Of a DNA stretch of 64,000 nucleotides, positions 38,901 to 53,052 are shown piece after piece. Numbering within the stretch: the first letter of the stretch is position 1; every line of letters starts with the position of its first letter. Origin of the DNA: Mauremys mutica (taxonomy: Eukaryota; Chordata; Testudines; Geoemydidae). Under the pieces are notes generated by a model that was not told the origin of the DNA, did no database searches, and saw only the letters and a list, made by a program, of their open reading frames with translations. The DNA lies in assembly GCF_020497125.1 (NCBI RefSeq), contig NC_059073.1, positions 139,323,012-139,387,011 on the forward strand, given 5' to 3'. The translations under genes were made by a program, and so were the position numbers.

Positions 38901-39294
38901 ATTTTGCATTATCAGTTGTATTTAGAAGCTTTCAACCAATTTCGGTCAAAATTAAACTGTTTCTTCGAGCTATGGTCCTTTTTGTGATAGAATTCCTGAT
39001 AAGATTTAAACATTACGTGACTGAGAAAAACCGCACCAGTTCTAGTGCATCTACATCCACTCTGGTGAGGACCACCCGATATGTGCCTAACGTGATAGCA
39101 ATGACATTTTTCTAGCTGATGGGTTAGCCTAACTGATTAAGACCTGTTTTTAAATCTGGTTGATAGACTATAGAAACCAGCTATTCATTGCACTCAGGCT
39201 GTTAAACAGTCTTTCAGTGGCTGTGGAACTGACCTGGAATTTGAATCAACAACCTACAAATCAAAGGTGCTGGAGGCTGTTACTAGTCTCCCAT

Positions 39295-41050
39295 ACCATC
39301 CAGAACAGTGGTCCATTAGACCAGTATCCTGTCTTCTGACAGTGGCCAGTGCCGGATGCTTCAGAGCGAATGACCAGAATAGGGCAATTTATCAAGTATT
39401 CCTCCCTCTGTCATCCAGTCGCAACTTCTGGCAACTTCATTCAATCTGCGCAGAGCTGAAATTCCCCATTAATATTGGGTTTTCTTTTTCTGTAGACTCT
39501 CTAATCTCCTTGAGCATTTCATAGTCACTGTCACCATCCTGGTCAGGAGCTCAGTAATATATTCCTACTGCTGCTATACTGTGCCAATAAAGTATTATTC
39601 AAGCATACAATTTCTAGTCATGGAGATCCTGTGATACAGTTTGATTCATTTAAGATTTTTACTGTATTTGATTCTACGCTTTCTTTCACATATAATGCCA
39701 CTTCCCCACCAGCATGACCTACTTTATTATTTCTGTATATTTTGTACCTTGTTATTACTGAGCCCTATTGATTATCATCATTCCACCAAGTTTCTGTGAT
39801 GCCTCTGTTATATCAATATCCTCATTTAACACCAGGCACTCACGTTCACCGATCTTAATATTTAAACTTCAAGCACTGGAATACAAACACTTAAAAAAAT
39901 TTGTCAATATTGAATGGGATTATTTCATTTGACTGTTTCTCTTCAGTTCCTACCTGTACTTTATCAGTTTCTATCCTCTCCTGTTTACTAGGATATAGAG
40001 CATCCCCTCTAATAAATCCTTGTCTAAGTGATGTCTGTCCAAACCATGTGCTCCTCTGCACCTGTCGACTTTCCTCCAGCCCTTAGTTAAAAAACTTCTC
40101 TACCACCTTTTTAATTTTACATGCCAGCAATCTGGTTCCATTTTGGTTTAGTTGGAGCCCATCCTTCTTCTGTAGGCTCCTCCTTTCACAAAAGGTTCTC
40201 CAGCTCCTCATAAACCTAAATCCCTCCTCCTAACACCATCATCTCATCCATGCATTGATACCCTGCAGTTCCTTCTGTCCAACTGGCCCTGCACATGGAA
40301 CTGGAAACATTTCAGAGAATGCTACCGTGGAGGTCCTGGATTTTAATCTCTTACCTGGGAGTCTGAATTGGCCTCCAGGATCTCTCTCCTATCTTTCCCC
40401 ATGTCTCTGTGTAGCTACAGTGCTCCTCTCCAGAACTGCACATAAGTCTGTCTAGATGTCTCATGAGATCCACAACCTTTGCATCCGACAGGCAGTTCTT
40501 GCATTTCTCCCGGTTGTAACAAATCCAACTATCTTTCTTTCTAATGATTGAATCCCCCATTACTATTACCTTGCTCTTCCTAATAACTGAGGTCCCCTCT
40601 CCTGGTGGTTTTGGGTGCCTGACATTTGGAAGGAGGGTCCCAACTATGGGATCATTTCCCTCTGCTCCAGCTTGATGTTCTCCTTCGAGACTTTCATCCT
40701 TCTCAACAGCACAGAGGCTGTCAGACTGGGGGTGGAACCACTTTGATGTGTCCATGGAGGTCTCATCTGTGTACTTCTCAGTCTCCATTAGTTCCTCCAG
40801 TTCAGCCACTCTCAAGAGCCCGTACGCAGTCTTTGAGGGCCTTGAGTTGCTTGCACTGAATGCAGACATATGCCACCTGTCCACAAGGCAGGTAATCATA
40901 TGTGCTGCATTCATTGCAATAAACCGGATAGTCCCCACTCTGCTGCTAGACTTCTGCCTGCATTATTTTGACTCTTGCAGGGTTTTTTGTTTATTTTTTG
41001 TTCTTTTTGGAGGTTGTGTTGTTTATTGGCCTAAGTTTAGAGTGTGTTTT
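39295..41050 (-). mobile_element. CR1 LINE, antisense, 5' part (ORF1 and endonuclease) with an adjoining CR1 fragment
   Basis: Reading the minus strand from 41050: ORF1 begins near 40920 with a zinc-finger block (CNEC, LPC, VCIQC spacings) in CR1 style, is broken by an in-frame stop, then has the SGNH-esterase start VIVMGDSIIRK near 40580. Endonuclease-region sequence follows to about 39440. The 39295-39440 stretch is a different part of a CR1, either a second fragment or a deletion. Not functional. Confidence 0.85.
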
Positions 41051-42282
41051 TTAGGTGTATCTGGCTCTCTCACTCCTTCTAAACCTTGTGTACCACAAGG
41101 ATACACAAAGATATTTAGACCCCTAATTTACAGAAATTAGGAGCTTAAATACCTTTGTGGATCTGGGCCTACGGATATTCTCAAGCATAGCTTTTATAGT
41201 GGTGGCTAAAGAAGCCATGAATTTGGGTATGTGCAAGAACAGACAACAGGGATTGTGAGGGGGGACTACAAGAAGGTAAAAAACCTTGTAAATTTTAGCT
41301 CGGTTTTGTGTCCCAGGAGTGGCTGAGCCAATGTATTTTTCTAGAATTGTCTCCCCCATTCCTTCTGCTTGCATTTAAGGGACATGTTAACAGCAGGGGA
41401 AAAAAAATGAAAGCATCCCCTCTGAAAGCTCAGAAATAAGCAATGTATAAATCTATTCTGGTGTAAAGCTGAAGAACATTTTTTAAAACACAAAATCTTT
41501 ATGGAATGTTATTGAAGTTGCACGGGGGCTAATAACGTGTGTACGGTTTTTAGAAAATACTGTATCAGTATTAGCTGTGGTTAACCAGGAATCGAGAGCA
41601 GGACTGGATGTCCTCAGGGTTAGCTTCTGTTCTCAACTCTGCCACTGAGATTCACCAGGCAGCCTTAGGTAACTCACAGAGTCCTACATTTTCAAGAGTG
41701 GCCACTTGCGTTTAGCTGTGTGTATCTTTTCTTTGGGAGCCTCAGCACAAAATCAGTGGCCACTGTTGAAGAATATGGCCCTAATTATTCTGTGCTTTGC
41801 TTTCCTCATCAGTAAAGATGAGACATGCTTGGGGAGATCCTAGGCTGTAAGCTGCTATGTAAAAACTAGTAATAATGATTAATATACATAAAGGTAGGGA
41901 GTAAGCTCCTCTGGAAAGAAAATGTGTTTTATACTCTGCTGCCCTGGATCCTGATTAGGCCCCCCGGGCACTCTCTGATACAGAGCATAGTAATTAGTGA
42001 CAGCAGAAATTGAAGGGTGCTTAATACCGAAATAATAATGTGCATCCACAGTGTGCTGGGAGCTCCCCTGACATTCAATAAGGGACGATCCCTGCTCTGA
42101 GGAGCTTGCAGGCTAGAGCTTTTAACTCTGAACAAGGACCCCAAAGTGTATATCAGCCATTGCACTTGGCACCATTGCATATGGCACCACTCAAATGGAG
42201 CTAGCTCTGGCAATCAGCTGATGCACAGAGCACACTGAGGGGAGGAGGAAAGTTAATTGGTTCAGTCGTGTAACAATATGGG

Positions 42283-42466
42283 GGAGGGATAGCTCAGTGG
42301 TTTGAGCATTGGCCTGCTAAACCCAGGGCTGTAAGTTCATTCCTTGAGGGGGCCATTTAGGGATCTGGGGCAAAAAAATCTGTCTGGGGATTGGTCCTGC
42401 TTTGAGCAGCGGGTTGGACTCAATGATCTCCTGAGGTCCCTTCCAACCCTGATATTCTATGATTCT
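42283..42466 (+). mobile_element. Turtle tRNA-derived SINE with CR1-like tail, copy 2
   Basis: The same family as the copy at 27880, uninterrupted: A box at 42289, B-box-like region near 42330, tail ending ttctatgattct. It starts atgggggagggatagctcag, and that start shows what the split copy looked like before its interruption. It lies in DPYSL2 intron 8 in the gene's orientation. Confidence 0.92.
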
Positions 42467-42789
42467 TTAAACTCACCTGTTCACTAGCTCCTCTGGTGGT
42501 TTAGGAGCTGGCTTTTTAAGCCTCTGTTTTCCCTGAGTTAGCCGTGGCCTCTTGTCAAGGGCTCCTAAAGGCATTAGAGATTAATGGATGGATGGCTGCT
42601 GCGTTGTTAGGAAGCTCTGACTCTTGCCTAGCACCCAGCCCCACCAACAGACAACACTACAATCTTCAATCAAGCAGGCACACGGCAAGCAAGCACACAA
42701 CGAATAAGCTAACATTCAAACTCATGCCAAGGATCTCGTCGTCGCTCCTCACAAAACTCCCCAGGTTGCTGCTCCTGTTTATCTCTCAG

Positions 42790-43000
42790 TGGATCTCAGA
42801 GTGCTTCACAATCTTTTAATAGTACCCTTAGGAGGTAGGGAAAAATTATTATCCCCATTTTACAGATGAGGACCTGAGCCACAGAGAGGCTAAGTGACTT
42901 GGGCAAGGTCACACAGAAAGTTTGTGGTAGTGCAGGGAATTGAAGTGGTCTGACTCATCTTGTAGGAGAGAGCACTGACTACTAGGCCATCCTCTCTCTT
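42790..43000 (-). mobile_element. MIR-like SINE, antisense
   Basis: ttatccccattttacagatg, aggctaagtgacttgggcaa and ggtcacacagaaagtttgtg, ending actactaggccatcctctct. Near complete. Confidence 0.85.
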
Positions 43001-43894
43001 TGATGGTAGCTTATGTACAATTCCAGGGCAAAATGTCATTTGCCCCTAGTAGGTGACTTTTGGTATAAGTTACACAGGCTTAAAAACATGGCATGCAAAG
43101 CAGAGTTACACAACAGAGAGAGGGCCACACAGCTGGCACCCACAACCCTGAGAGGGTAGAGAGTGAGTCACTGAAGAACATCCAGACGAATGAACAAAAG
43201 GTAATTGATTTCTTAATGGGGGGTGGGGGGGAAACAAGAACTTTATGTAAAGCCAGAGGCACATGGTGGCAATTGCATGGTGAATATTCCCTGCAGACAC
43301 TGGCCTTGGCAGCCCTGCAAGATGAAAGATAGCTTGTGAGAACAATTCCTCCAATGTATTGGGTATAAACAGGCTTCCCTTTCATATCCAGCGTGCTCTT
43401 TGCCTTGTTCCAGTTTCATGACCCCTGAACCTATTTGCTGCGAGTACTCCCTGGCAGGCTCCTTTTCTGCTGGAGAATTATCTCTTAAACAGTCCCAGTG
43501 ACGGGGTAGGAGGCCAAGCCATTATGATCCACACTTAAGGCCTGTTCTTTAGGATGCACCTTCAGCGCTCTGTCACAGGAAAGTGGCCAGATTCAATGGT
43601 CTTTGCCCCGCTTTTTGCCTATTCTTGGTATCTGAAAACCCACGGAGCCCCAGATGCCTTCTTTGCACGTGAGTAGTAGCACAATAAGCTTGAATGCCAC
43701 AGTGAGGGGTGCATTAGATAGAGCTCAGAGGGGTTCATTTGGTTAGTAGTTCAGTGCCACTAGCAGCTGTCAGGGCTTCTGAAGTTGCAGCCTCCAGTAT
43801 GTGCTCTGTATGCAGACAGTGATAGTGGATCCCACCCATGTAAAGAATCATGCCCTGAAACATGGGCTGTTCCCGCCTGTGGTTAAAAATACTC

Positions 43895-44125
43895 CTCTAA
43901 AGCGGTCTTGTGGTTAAAGCACTGGACTGTGACTCGAGATCTGGTTGCATTTCCTTGCTGTGCCACAGACACTGGGGAAAACATCTTTCTTCTTTGTGCC
44001 TCAGTTCCCCCTCTGTAAAATGAGGATAATACTTCCTTTCTCCTTTCTATTTAGACTCTAAGCTCTTCCGGGCAGAGATTCTCTCTGTGTGTATGTACAG
44101 CACCTAGCACTATGGGCCCCACTCT
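43895..44125 (+). mobile_element. MIR-like SINE, sense, with turtle-type tail
   Basis: tctggttgcatttccttgct, ctgtaaaatgaggataatac, tttagactctaagctcttcc and tgtacagcacctagcactat, showing head and tail together. Confidence 0.8.
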
Positions 44126-44479
44126 GTTTATGACAGTGTTACTGTGAATATAACAAAATCTTCATTCTGCTACGTTTTTTAATCAGATCCCTTCTGATTT
44201 ATCCCGTAATGGGCCTTCAGACACTCTGGTTTTCCCCCAGCTCTTATTTGTATGGTCCCATTATGAGGTATCTAATAAACAGGCAACATTTGCTGCCCCA
44301 GATGCTCATCAGGAACAAGACCCTCACTGTTAACTCTCACATACTGAAAGGCAGACGTTTTCAAAAGTAACTGGCGGTGTTGGGTGCCTGACTCAAGTTG
44401 CCATAAATGGACCTGAGTTTCAGAAAATGCTGAGTTACCCACACTCTAAAAATCAGGCCCCTGTGAGGCCATAAGGCCT

Positions 44480-44594
44480 AGGGTGACCAGATGGCCCGAT
44501 TTTATAGGGACAGTCCCAATTTTTGGGTCTTTTTCTTATATAGGCTCCTATTACCCCCTGCCCTGATTTTTGACACTTGCTGTCTGGTCACCCT
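44480..44594. mobile_element. Small TIR element, 115 bp
   Basis: Ends AGGGTGACCAGA and TCTGGTCACCCT are perfect 12-bp inverted repeats. The sequence aaggcct lies directly outside both ends (44473-44479, 44595-44601), a 7-bp (possibly 8-bp) target duplication. The same compact TIR repeat is common in turtles as I remember. Confidence 0.75.
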
Positions 44595-44599
44595 AAGGC

Positions 44600-44795
44600 C
44601 TAGTGATAGAGCAGGGGACTGAGACTCAGGAGACATGGGCTCTGTTTCCATCTCTGCTGTCACTGGGCTGCTGGGTGACCTTGGGCAAGTCACTTCACTG
44701 CTCTGTGCCTCAGTTTCCCCATCTGTAAAATGGATAATGATACTGACCCTTGAGAGCTCCTGATGAAAAGCTCTATGTAAGAGGTAGGTGGTGGT
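44600..44795 (+). mobile_element. MIR-like SINE, sense
   Basis: gaccttgggcaagtcacttc, tgcctcagtttccccatctg and taaaatggataatgatactg. Well preserved, directly after the TIR element at 44480. Confidence 0.85.
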
Positions 44796-45329
44796 ATCGT
44801 TATTAAGGTTTCTCAAACTGGGCACGCAAAATAACCAGTGGCTTGTGAAAACTTAGGTCAAAGATAAGATAATGGCAAGCGGTGGTAGCATGAGTACTTC
44901 TGAGGGAGCTCTTAACCAGGCAATCTTGTCTAATGACGCTGATCTAAGCTGGTCCCTCAAGCATGAGATGCTGTGGAAATGGGAATTGTATGGTTGTTGT
45001 CTCATCAGCAAATCTGCATTTCATACACAGCACTGACCTCGTTTTTTACATCTTTTTTTTCCCACTAGCAGGGTGCGGCCATTTGTCCATACTAATGAAA
45101 TGTTAACATTTGAATACACTCCAGGATACTGGAGATACTGCAAATAAGGGGTGGGATTAGTGGGGGGTAACAGGCAGAATTTTGTTTCAGATAAAATTTT
45201 TGCCCAAACCATACAGTTTGTGTTGGTTCAGATTTCACCAGCGTTAATTTTGGGGCATTTATAGCACCTGGCCTCATATCATTTGTTGTAACAAATAGAT
45301 TGGGTTGGGTTCTAACAGCAGGATAGAAC

Positions 45330-45470
45330 GGGGCAGTTGCAATGCTGCTTCAGACCATCTAGTCCAGTATCCTGCCTCTGTCAGGGCCACTATCAGCTGC
45401 GTCAGAGGAAGATGTAAGAAATCCTGCTGTAGTTATGGGATAATGTCCCTAGGGGCAAGTTATCTCCCTG
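45330..45470 (-). mobile_element. CR1 LINE fragment, antisense
   Basis: It contains ccatctagtccagtatcctg and ctctgtcagggccactatca, resembling the antisense CR1 piece at 39300-39440. It lies just upstream of exon 9. Confidence 0.6.
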
Positions 45471-45481
45471 TTCTCCCTTAA

Positions 45482-45742
<261 letters not shown>

Positions 45743-45960
45743 TGAGTAGGCGAGGCTGCGTGTTCATAGAACATGCTGCCTAAGCACGTTGCGCATTCTC
45801 TGCTAGTGGGTGGTCACCAAAGATAACTTCCTGGTGCTGCCTGCTAACAGAGTTCCAGCTTTAGCTCAGGGGCGGGGGGAGTGCTGTGCGGTGCTGTGAT
45901 GCAGAAGGTCCTGGGCTCTCTGAGGACATGAGTTGTTAATTTGCTGTGAAGATAAAGTAA

Positions 45961-46149
<189 letters not shown>

Positions 46150-46764
46150 TGATTCCCATCCGTTCTCTAGTTGAGGAGGTCAGTTACATGGTTGGGTTAA
46201 ATTTTGTTGGGCTCCTCCTCTTTTTTTTGATGCCACTGTTTAGCATCTAAAGAGGCCACTAACAAAAAAAAAAAGTGAAAGTGATTTTTAAAACAGAATC
46301 TAGTGAATGTTGTCTGCCTCTGTCTAGAGGTAGATCGCCCACCTTTGCACCTTCCCACTTCTGGGCTGCAATAGGGGTGTGGAGTGAGTTATAGCAGCCC
46401 TTGCTCTGAGCACCCTTAATAGCTGCTTACAGGCTGCTTTGTAGCCTAGAAGTGCCAGTGTAGAGCACGCTGGTGACTCTTCCTCTGGTCCCTTGCATGT
46501 CTCCTCTGGCCCTGCCCCAACAATGCCACTGTACCAGGGCTGCACAGGAGTTGAATGTAGGGCCCTAGGTATCCCTTCTCAGGGAGTTGAATCAGAGACT
46601 AAAAATCTGGCTCAAAATTCTCCAGCCCTCATGGAGGAAATGTAATTCTTTCCACCTGTATTCTCTCTGTGTTGCCTCTAATTCCTCATCTGTAAACTGT
46701 CTAATAAACGGATCCCACAGGCATGTTGGGTGCTGCTTGATTAAGATTTGCACTGCTATAGGGA

Positions 46765-46925
46765 TGCAGTGTGGCCTAGTGAATAGTGCACTGGATTCAG
46801 ACCTGGGAGACATAGGTGCTCTGCCACTGATTCATTGGGTAACCTTGGGCAGGCCACTTGCCCGCTGTGTGCCTTAGTTTTATGGGGATAATAGCAGTGA
46901 CTTTTTTTAAAGTGTTTTGATAGCT
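46765..46925 (+). mobile_element. MIR-like SINE, sense (intron 10)
   Basis: cagtgtggcctagtgaatag, gggtaaccttgggcaggcca and tgccttagttttatggggat. It lies in the 1,047-bp intron 10 (46132-47178), where I see nothing else. Confidence 0.8.
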
Positions 46926-47115
46926 ACTGCTAACAAGAACAAGGTATTATGGCATTTTTACATCTTTGAAGGAAAGATAGTAACAGAGCTCGGTTGTTAC
47001 AATTAATAAGTAATGTTGTTTGTACAAAGCCAGCCACCACCTCCATCCAATGGTAACAAATCTCTGTCTAGCACAAGGCCCTTAGGAATCTGCTTTCAGC
47101 AGGAGGTGCTATTAG

Positions 47116-47367
<252 letters not shown>

Positions 47368-47409
47368 TGAGCCCTGCCTACCCTCCCTTCTGCACCGAGC
47401 TACAGCCGG

Positions 47410-47600
47410 CCTGCTCTAGTACCGTAGTACGAAGGCTTCCCACAGTTAGGTCAATGGAAGAATTCTTCCACTGACATAGTCGTATCTACACAAGGGGTTA
47501 GGTTGACCTAACTACAGTGCTCCGGGTGTGAAAATTCTCACCTCCCTGGGCAACGTAGCCAGGTTGAGCTAATTTTTTTAAGTGTAGACCAGGCCTTTGT
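47410..47600. mobile_element. MITE fragment, related family
   Basis: Ends aagtgtagaccaggcctttg, the right end seen elsewhere in this MITE group, with an inner gttaggttgacctaac palindrome. The left end is unclear, so it may be truncated. Confidence 0.5.
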
Positions 47601-48234
47601 AGCCGAGCACTATGCATAGTGCGAATTCTAGTCTGGCTTTCTCCATAATGTGCCGTACAGCTTCCTCTGATCAAAGGGAATTGAGAGTGTTTGATGCACA
47701 CCTGATTCTGATGCATGGTCCCTCCTTGGCACTCCAGGGGAAGATGAAAAATCTGCCATAAAGCCCCATCCTTCACACTTACATCCACTGTTACAATTAC
47801 TCTCCTGTAGAGTCCTACTGAGACCATGCACCCCATGTGCACACTACCACCGCAGCACCCTGAGTGTGAAGGAGCAAATAAGTGTTTACTGGCCCATGAA
47901 CATAGACTAGGAACACTGGTTTCACACTTAGGACGCTCTGCATTCTGGGGGTCATTTTTCAGCTAATGACGCAATGTCTTTTTTGCGGGGGGCGAGGAGG
48001 AAGTGTTCAGTTTAAACCTAAGATGAGCACAATTATGAGCTGGTTTTTGAGACTTAAGTTTTGCCAATGACCCCTAGTCATTATAGTGGGCAGAATCAGA
48101 TGTCTGGATCCAAGCGTACTTTTGAACTTTGGAGAGTTTGAATGACAGATTCAGATTTTGCAGACTGAACTCCTCTCAGTTAAAAACACAGCCTAGTTTA
48201 ACCAGGAGCTTTCCCACTGGCCGCAGGATTTCTG

Positions 48235-48300
48235 TGCCTTGTGCAATTCAAATAGTTAGACTAGATGAATGAGAGTAGTTCCTTCTGGCCTGAAAGTCTA
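48235..48300 (+). mobile_element. CR1 3' tail, sense (short)
   Basis: Contains ttagactagatgaatgagag and ttccttctggcctgaaagtc. A heavily truncated CR1 3' end in intron 11. Confidence 0.55.
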
Positions 48301-48303
48301 TAT

Positions 48304-48380
48304 GGGCCAGATTGTCAGCTGGAATAAATCAGTAGAACTCTGACACTGTATTAATTTACAGCAGCTTAGAGTCCAGCTCC
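48304..48380. repeat. P1 hairpin repeat (intron 11)
   Basis: gggccagattgtcagctgga and aatttacagcagcttagagt. Diverged. Confidence 0.6.
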
Positions 48381-50925
48381 TTAAGTATGCGCTCCAGCAG
48401 TTGAATAAGTAGGTCTCATATTCTAAAGGAGACAGTGCGGACCACTATCAGCAGGCAGGGCCCACTGAAGTTCTCCCTGACCCTGCAGTAGGGCAGGAGA
48501 GAGAGAACAACCACTGTGTGGGTCTGTTTACAACTGGTGTAGCTGCTGGCTAAAAACTTAGGGAATGTTTCCTTGGAAAAACCTCCTTGTGTTTTTTCCA
48601 TGAATGGCTTTATTCACTCCACTGCTGAAGCAGCAAAATTTTCCTACAGAATGGATCCCCTGGGTACAGTAACAAAGGCTTTTAAAAAAAGTTTGGCTTG
48701 CTTTTGTGTTCCTTAACACTATCTAACTTGGTAAGTGGGCTATTAATTTCATTATGGTAGATGAAAGATCATATATAAAACAAAGCTTACAAGGATGGAG
48801 TGGAACAAGAGATGGTTATAAGGGGCTGGATCAAGTCCTGCTTCGGTTGGTAGCATCTGAAAATTCTTGCCATCTGATGGCTTTTTTTTGTCTATGTGAT
48901 ACAAGTATGGTGGATTCCCAAAAGGCATGGGTCCATATTGCAAAACACACAGAGCCTGATTTTCCATGGATTTACACCAGTATAATCAGGATTAACTCAA
49001 TCCAATTAGCCAGTGCCATCAGAGTTAGAGTAGTATACAGCCAGTATAGAGCAGAGGAGAATTAGACCCACACTGGAGAGAGTTTCAGAAGACCCAACTG
49101 ATTTAGGAGCACCCTTGATTTTCAACAGGATTTGTGCACTTGTGAATTTCTGGCTTTGTTGGCTGTCAAGCACTCAGTGACCCTCTTCCCAAAGATCGCC
49201 TCTCAATATCCGCTTAAAGCATGTTTGTGGGACTGCCCTATCAGCCCTGCAGCTGGAGGACCTCAGGCCCACCTTCTTTAGAGGTAATTAGGTGTCTAAC
49301 TCCCATTGAAATCCCTAAATCCCTTTGATAATCTGGACCGCATTGTCTCAGGGTGCTAATACCTCTCAAAAGCTACCTTTTAAAACCCCCAAGAAAGGAG
49401 AGACTTCAACGGAAGACAAACAGCACAAACCACTAACTTGTAGGCAACAAATGTCTAATTTTCATGCAGGTATCTACCCAGCCAGCCAGAGATCCTGGCC
49501 CTGTCCAGATAGGTACAAGCAGTACTTAAAATAGAGATTCATTTCTAAATAGCATGTTTATAGCCCCAAAAGTCTCCCAGGAGGCATTAATATTTTCTAT
49601 ATTACAATACCACTCAGAGGCTGCAGTTGGAGGATCAAATAACCCATCGTGGTAGGTGCTGTATAAACGTGAAGTAAAGAGGTGACCCTTGCTTTAAAGG
49701 CTTCTACACTTGGTTATAAAAAGATGGATGAGTGGGGGAAAGAGGATGAGGTTGTAGGTGACTGCTGTGTATCATACAGGATTGTAATGCTCTTCTGTTG
49801 ATCTTGCCCCTCCCAGTTGCATCTTGACATAAGACTAAGCTTTCCAGGTCAGGGACTTGCCCTACATAGCATCTGTTAATTATTTTGCATCCATAGCACC
49901 TTTTATGATGGAGGCAAAAGTGATACAAGTGCAGAATTATTAGCATCCTTTATTTTAAAGGAACAACATTTTATTAAAAGATAAAACCAAAGCTGGTTTG
50001 AAACTCAAGAGAAGCTATTACGGCTGCAGATCCAGAGCTAGTGATCATGGGGCACCAGTTTAGTCTGTTGCTTTTAAATGTTAGAGAAACACACATTTTC
50101 CAGGATTTCACAGCTGTGCCACTCTCTGGCAAGGAAACATTAAAGCTAGAGAGGGAAACTGTTGTGCTTGGAACTAACCTAATTCCTGTGCTTTTATCCT
50201 AGCTCTCTTCTGGGCAACCACAACATTTTTCAGACTGGATCCCATTTGCTTTTTGATTTAACCTCCATTCTAATTGTAGTGCTGCAGTCAAACCCACCCA
50301 TAGTTATAACACACTTAAGGAGCAGACTACATCATTAATTCCGCAAAAGTGACTTGGAGCAAGTTGCTATTCCCTCCCCCCCACCCCGATGATCACAAGA
50401 ATACCTGTTCCCAAATAACATTAGTAAAGCCCTTCATGCCAGTACAGGTAAAGGGTGGAGCATATACCAGTGGCTCTTCTGCTTGTTGTCTCCTCCCCAA
50501 TCAAATATTTCAAATCCCATTAATTGAGAATGTGCAATCCTATTAGAGTAAAATAAGATTGGCCTAGTCCCTGACTCAACCAAAATGTTGATACAAACAC
50601 CATTTTGTAAACCTCAATTTAGCTTTAATCTAATTAGGATTAGATTTTTTTTTTTAAACAATCTCTGAGCAGTGTATGTATGCGTCTACTCTATGTAGTA
50701 GTGCACATGGTTCATTCTTAAGCATTCAATACACCCAATAACTGAACTTAAACCATTTTATTGTCTAAAGACAAAACAGTACAATACGAAAGAGTGACAT
50801 CAATGTCCTCCTTCTGGGGAGCAAATTCTCACAGCCTGTTCACCTTATACAGAAGATGTGCTTCAAAGATACGCATTTCAGCCAAAATAATAGGGCTTTT
50901 CTCTCAGTTGGAACCAGTAATGGGG

Positions 50926-51575
50926 TGCACTCCCCTCTCATGAGTGCCCCCTTGGCCAAGTGTGCACACTTGCACACACTCTGATTGTCCCTGCTCTGCC
51001 CCATGGCTCCCTCCCTGGAGACAAAGTCTTCACCCTCTTGGGGCTTCCTGGCTACAGCTCTCCAGCTGAGCCACTACAGTTCCGTTCCCCCTTTGGGGTG
51101 CCTCAGTGTCCAGGCCACTTCTCCTCAGTGGCTAACGGACCCAGGCCCACTCACTACTCCAGGTCCCAGCCCAGGGACCCTCTAGATAACAGCTGTTTGC
51201 TGTGTCCCTGTAACTATGTCACATGGCTTCTCTAATTCCCTGGGCCACATTTTCACCCTTACTTAAGGGCCTTGTCCTAATGGAGTTCCAGCAACCAGCT
51301 CAGGTCTCCTTCTTGCTCTTCCTGGCTTCTGGCAGTGCTGCCCTGTCCAGGGTTCTGTAGCTCCATCAGCCAGCCACACACCATCCACCCTCCTACAGCT
51401 CCAGCAAGGAACTGAACTCTCTCTGGCCCTGCAGTTCTTCTTATACCAGGCTGCTGGGCCCTGATTGGCTGTGTCCCACACAGCCACTCTAGGCAGCTTG
51501 GAGGACCATCTCCACTGCCCTTTTTTGAGGTGGGGTGTGGCAGGGGGCCTCAGAGGGTTGGTGTACCCTGTCACA
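50926..51575 (-). mobile_element. LTR-like repeat, about 650 bp
   Basis: The + strand starts tgcactcccctctcatgagt and ends gtgtaccctgtcaca; the minus strand therefore starts TGTGACAGGG, LTR-like and related to the 21018 LTR. A TATA-like ggtataagaag occurs on the minus strand (from about 51444). Target duplications are not clear (gggg against gggc). A 134-codon ORF on the minus strand shows no recognisable domain. Confidence 0.55.
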
Positions 51576-52189
51576 GGGCCGATTGGCAATAATAGAATAC
51601 AAATATGATTACTAATAATGCATACAATACTCTGAGCATAAAGCAGGCTGTTATTTGCTTCTCTCACATGATCTTTGTCTTTTATTCACCTGTACTTAGA
51701 ATAAAAGCTTGTTCAGGTTTGATATATGAGGAGTATTTCAGAGGGACTGATTTACTAAATATTGTTTGTTAGGATAATCCCTCAGGGCCTTATATACCGT
51801 TTAATTATATCCAATTAAGTTTAAAAAACCTGTGAAGATACCAGGAATTTCTGTAGATAGTGTAGGAAGGTCTATCCTGGGCTAAATCAGGCAGGATCTG
51901 GTTTAAAAAAAAAAGTGTCTGAATGAAGATTTTAAAATGTAGGACTTAATCTATATCAGGATGGTACCTCCGGGCCCCAGATAAGATCAAGGCTGCATTG
52001 TGATAAGCACTGCTCAAAACACATAGTAAGAGAAAGTGTCTGCCCCACAGAGCTTACAGTCTAAACCAACATGACAACGAAAGGGAGAGAGGGGAGAAAA
52101 AAAAACTTGAGTGGGTCAAAATAAAACACGAACATTTTGTAAAAAATGCGATCCTGGCATTTTTAAATTGAATTTTTACAAGCAACACT

Positions 52190-52345
52190 ACTTAGCATTC
52201 CCATTTGACAGATGGGGAATGGAAGCAAAAAGAGGGATTAAAGTGACTTGTCCAGGTGACAGGAGTCTGTGGCAGAGTGGAGAATGGACCCCAGTCCTTC
52301 AGAGTCCCTGTCAAGGGCTGTAACCATGTGCTCATCCTTCTGTTC
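52190..52345 (-). mobile_element. MIR-like SINE, antisense
   Basis: attcccatttgacagatggg, agtgacttgtccaggtgaca and ggaccccagtccttcagagt. Confidence 0.75.
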
Positions 52346-52848
52346 CACAATGTGGAGTCAGTAGGAAGGGCTGGTACTCAGCACCTCTGAAAATCAGGCC
52401 TAATAGTGAATGACTTCCATGGGCTTTGGATCAAGCTCCTAAATCCCTTTGTCAGCCATGGACTAGGCCCCTTGAGGATCCAAGCCTAAGAGGTTAAACT
52501 ATAGTGCATCCAAGTTTGAACTTGTTGGCATTTGTTCATCATGACAATTTGTGCCCCATTGTGAGTTTTGCCTGTGTAAAGACTGAGTAAGAACTGAATA
52601 AAGACCTTAGGATTTAGCCTCATAACAGCATTAATTACTATTGCTTTTATGTCACCACATATATTGGGGAGGGTGCATCGACATGGTCATCTCTCTCTCT
52701 CTCTCACCTGAACTCTAAAATTTGGGAATCAGCATGGGTTGTTATTTTTTTTTTAAAAAGTGGGGGAATTCTAACTAGACAATAGCCTAAGACGTGGCAT
52801 CTTGCATTGGGATGAACGTTTGATCCTGATGTCTTCTTTTTGTCCTAG

Positions 52849-53052
<204 letters not shown>

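Noticed and set aside
51263..51667. 134-codon minus-strand ORF
   Set aside because: It lies across the end of an LTR-like repeat and shows no conserved motif.
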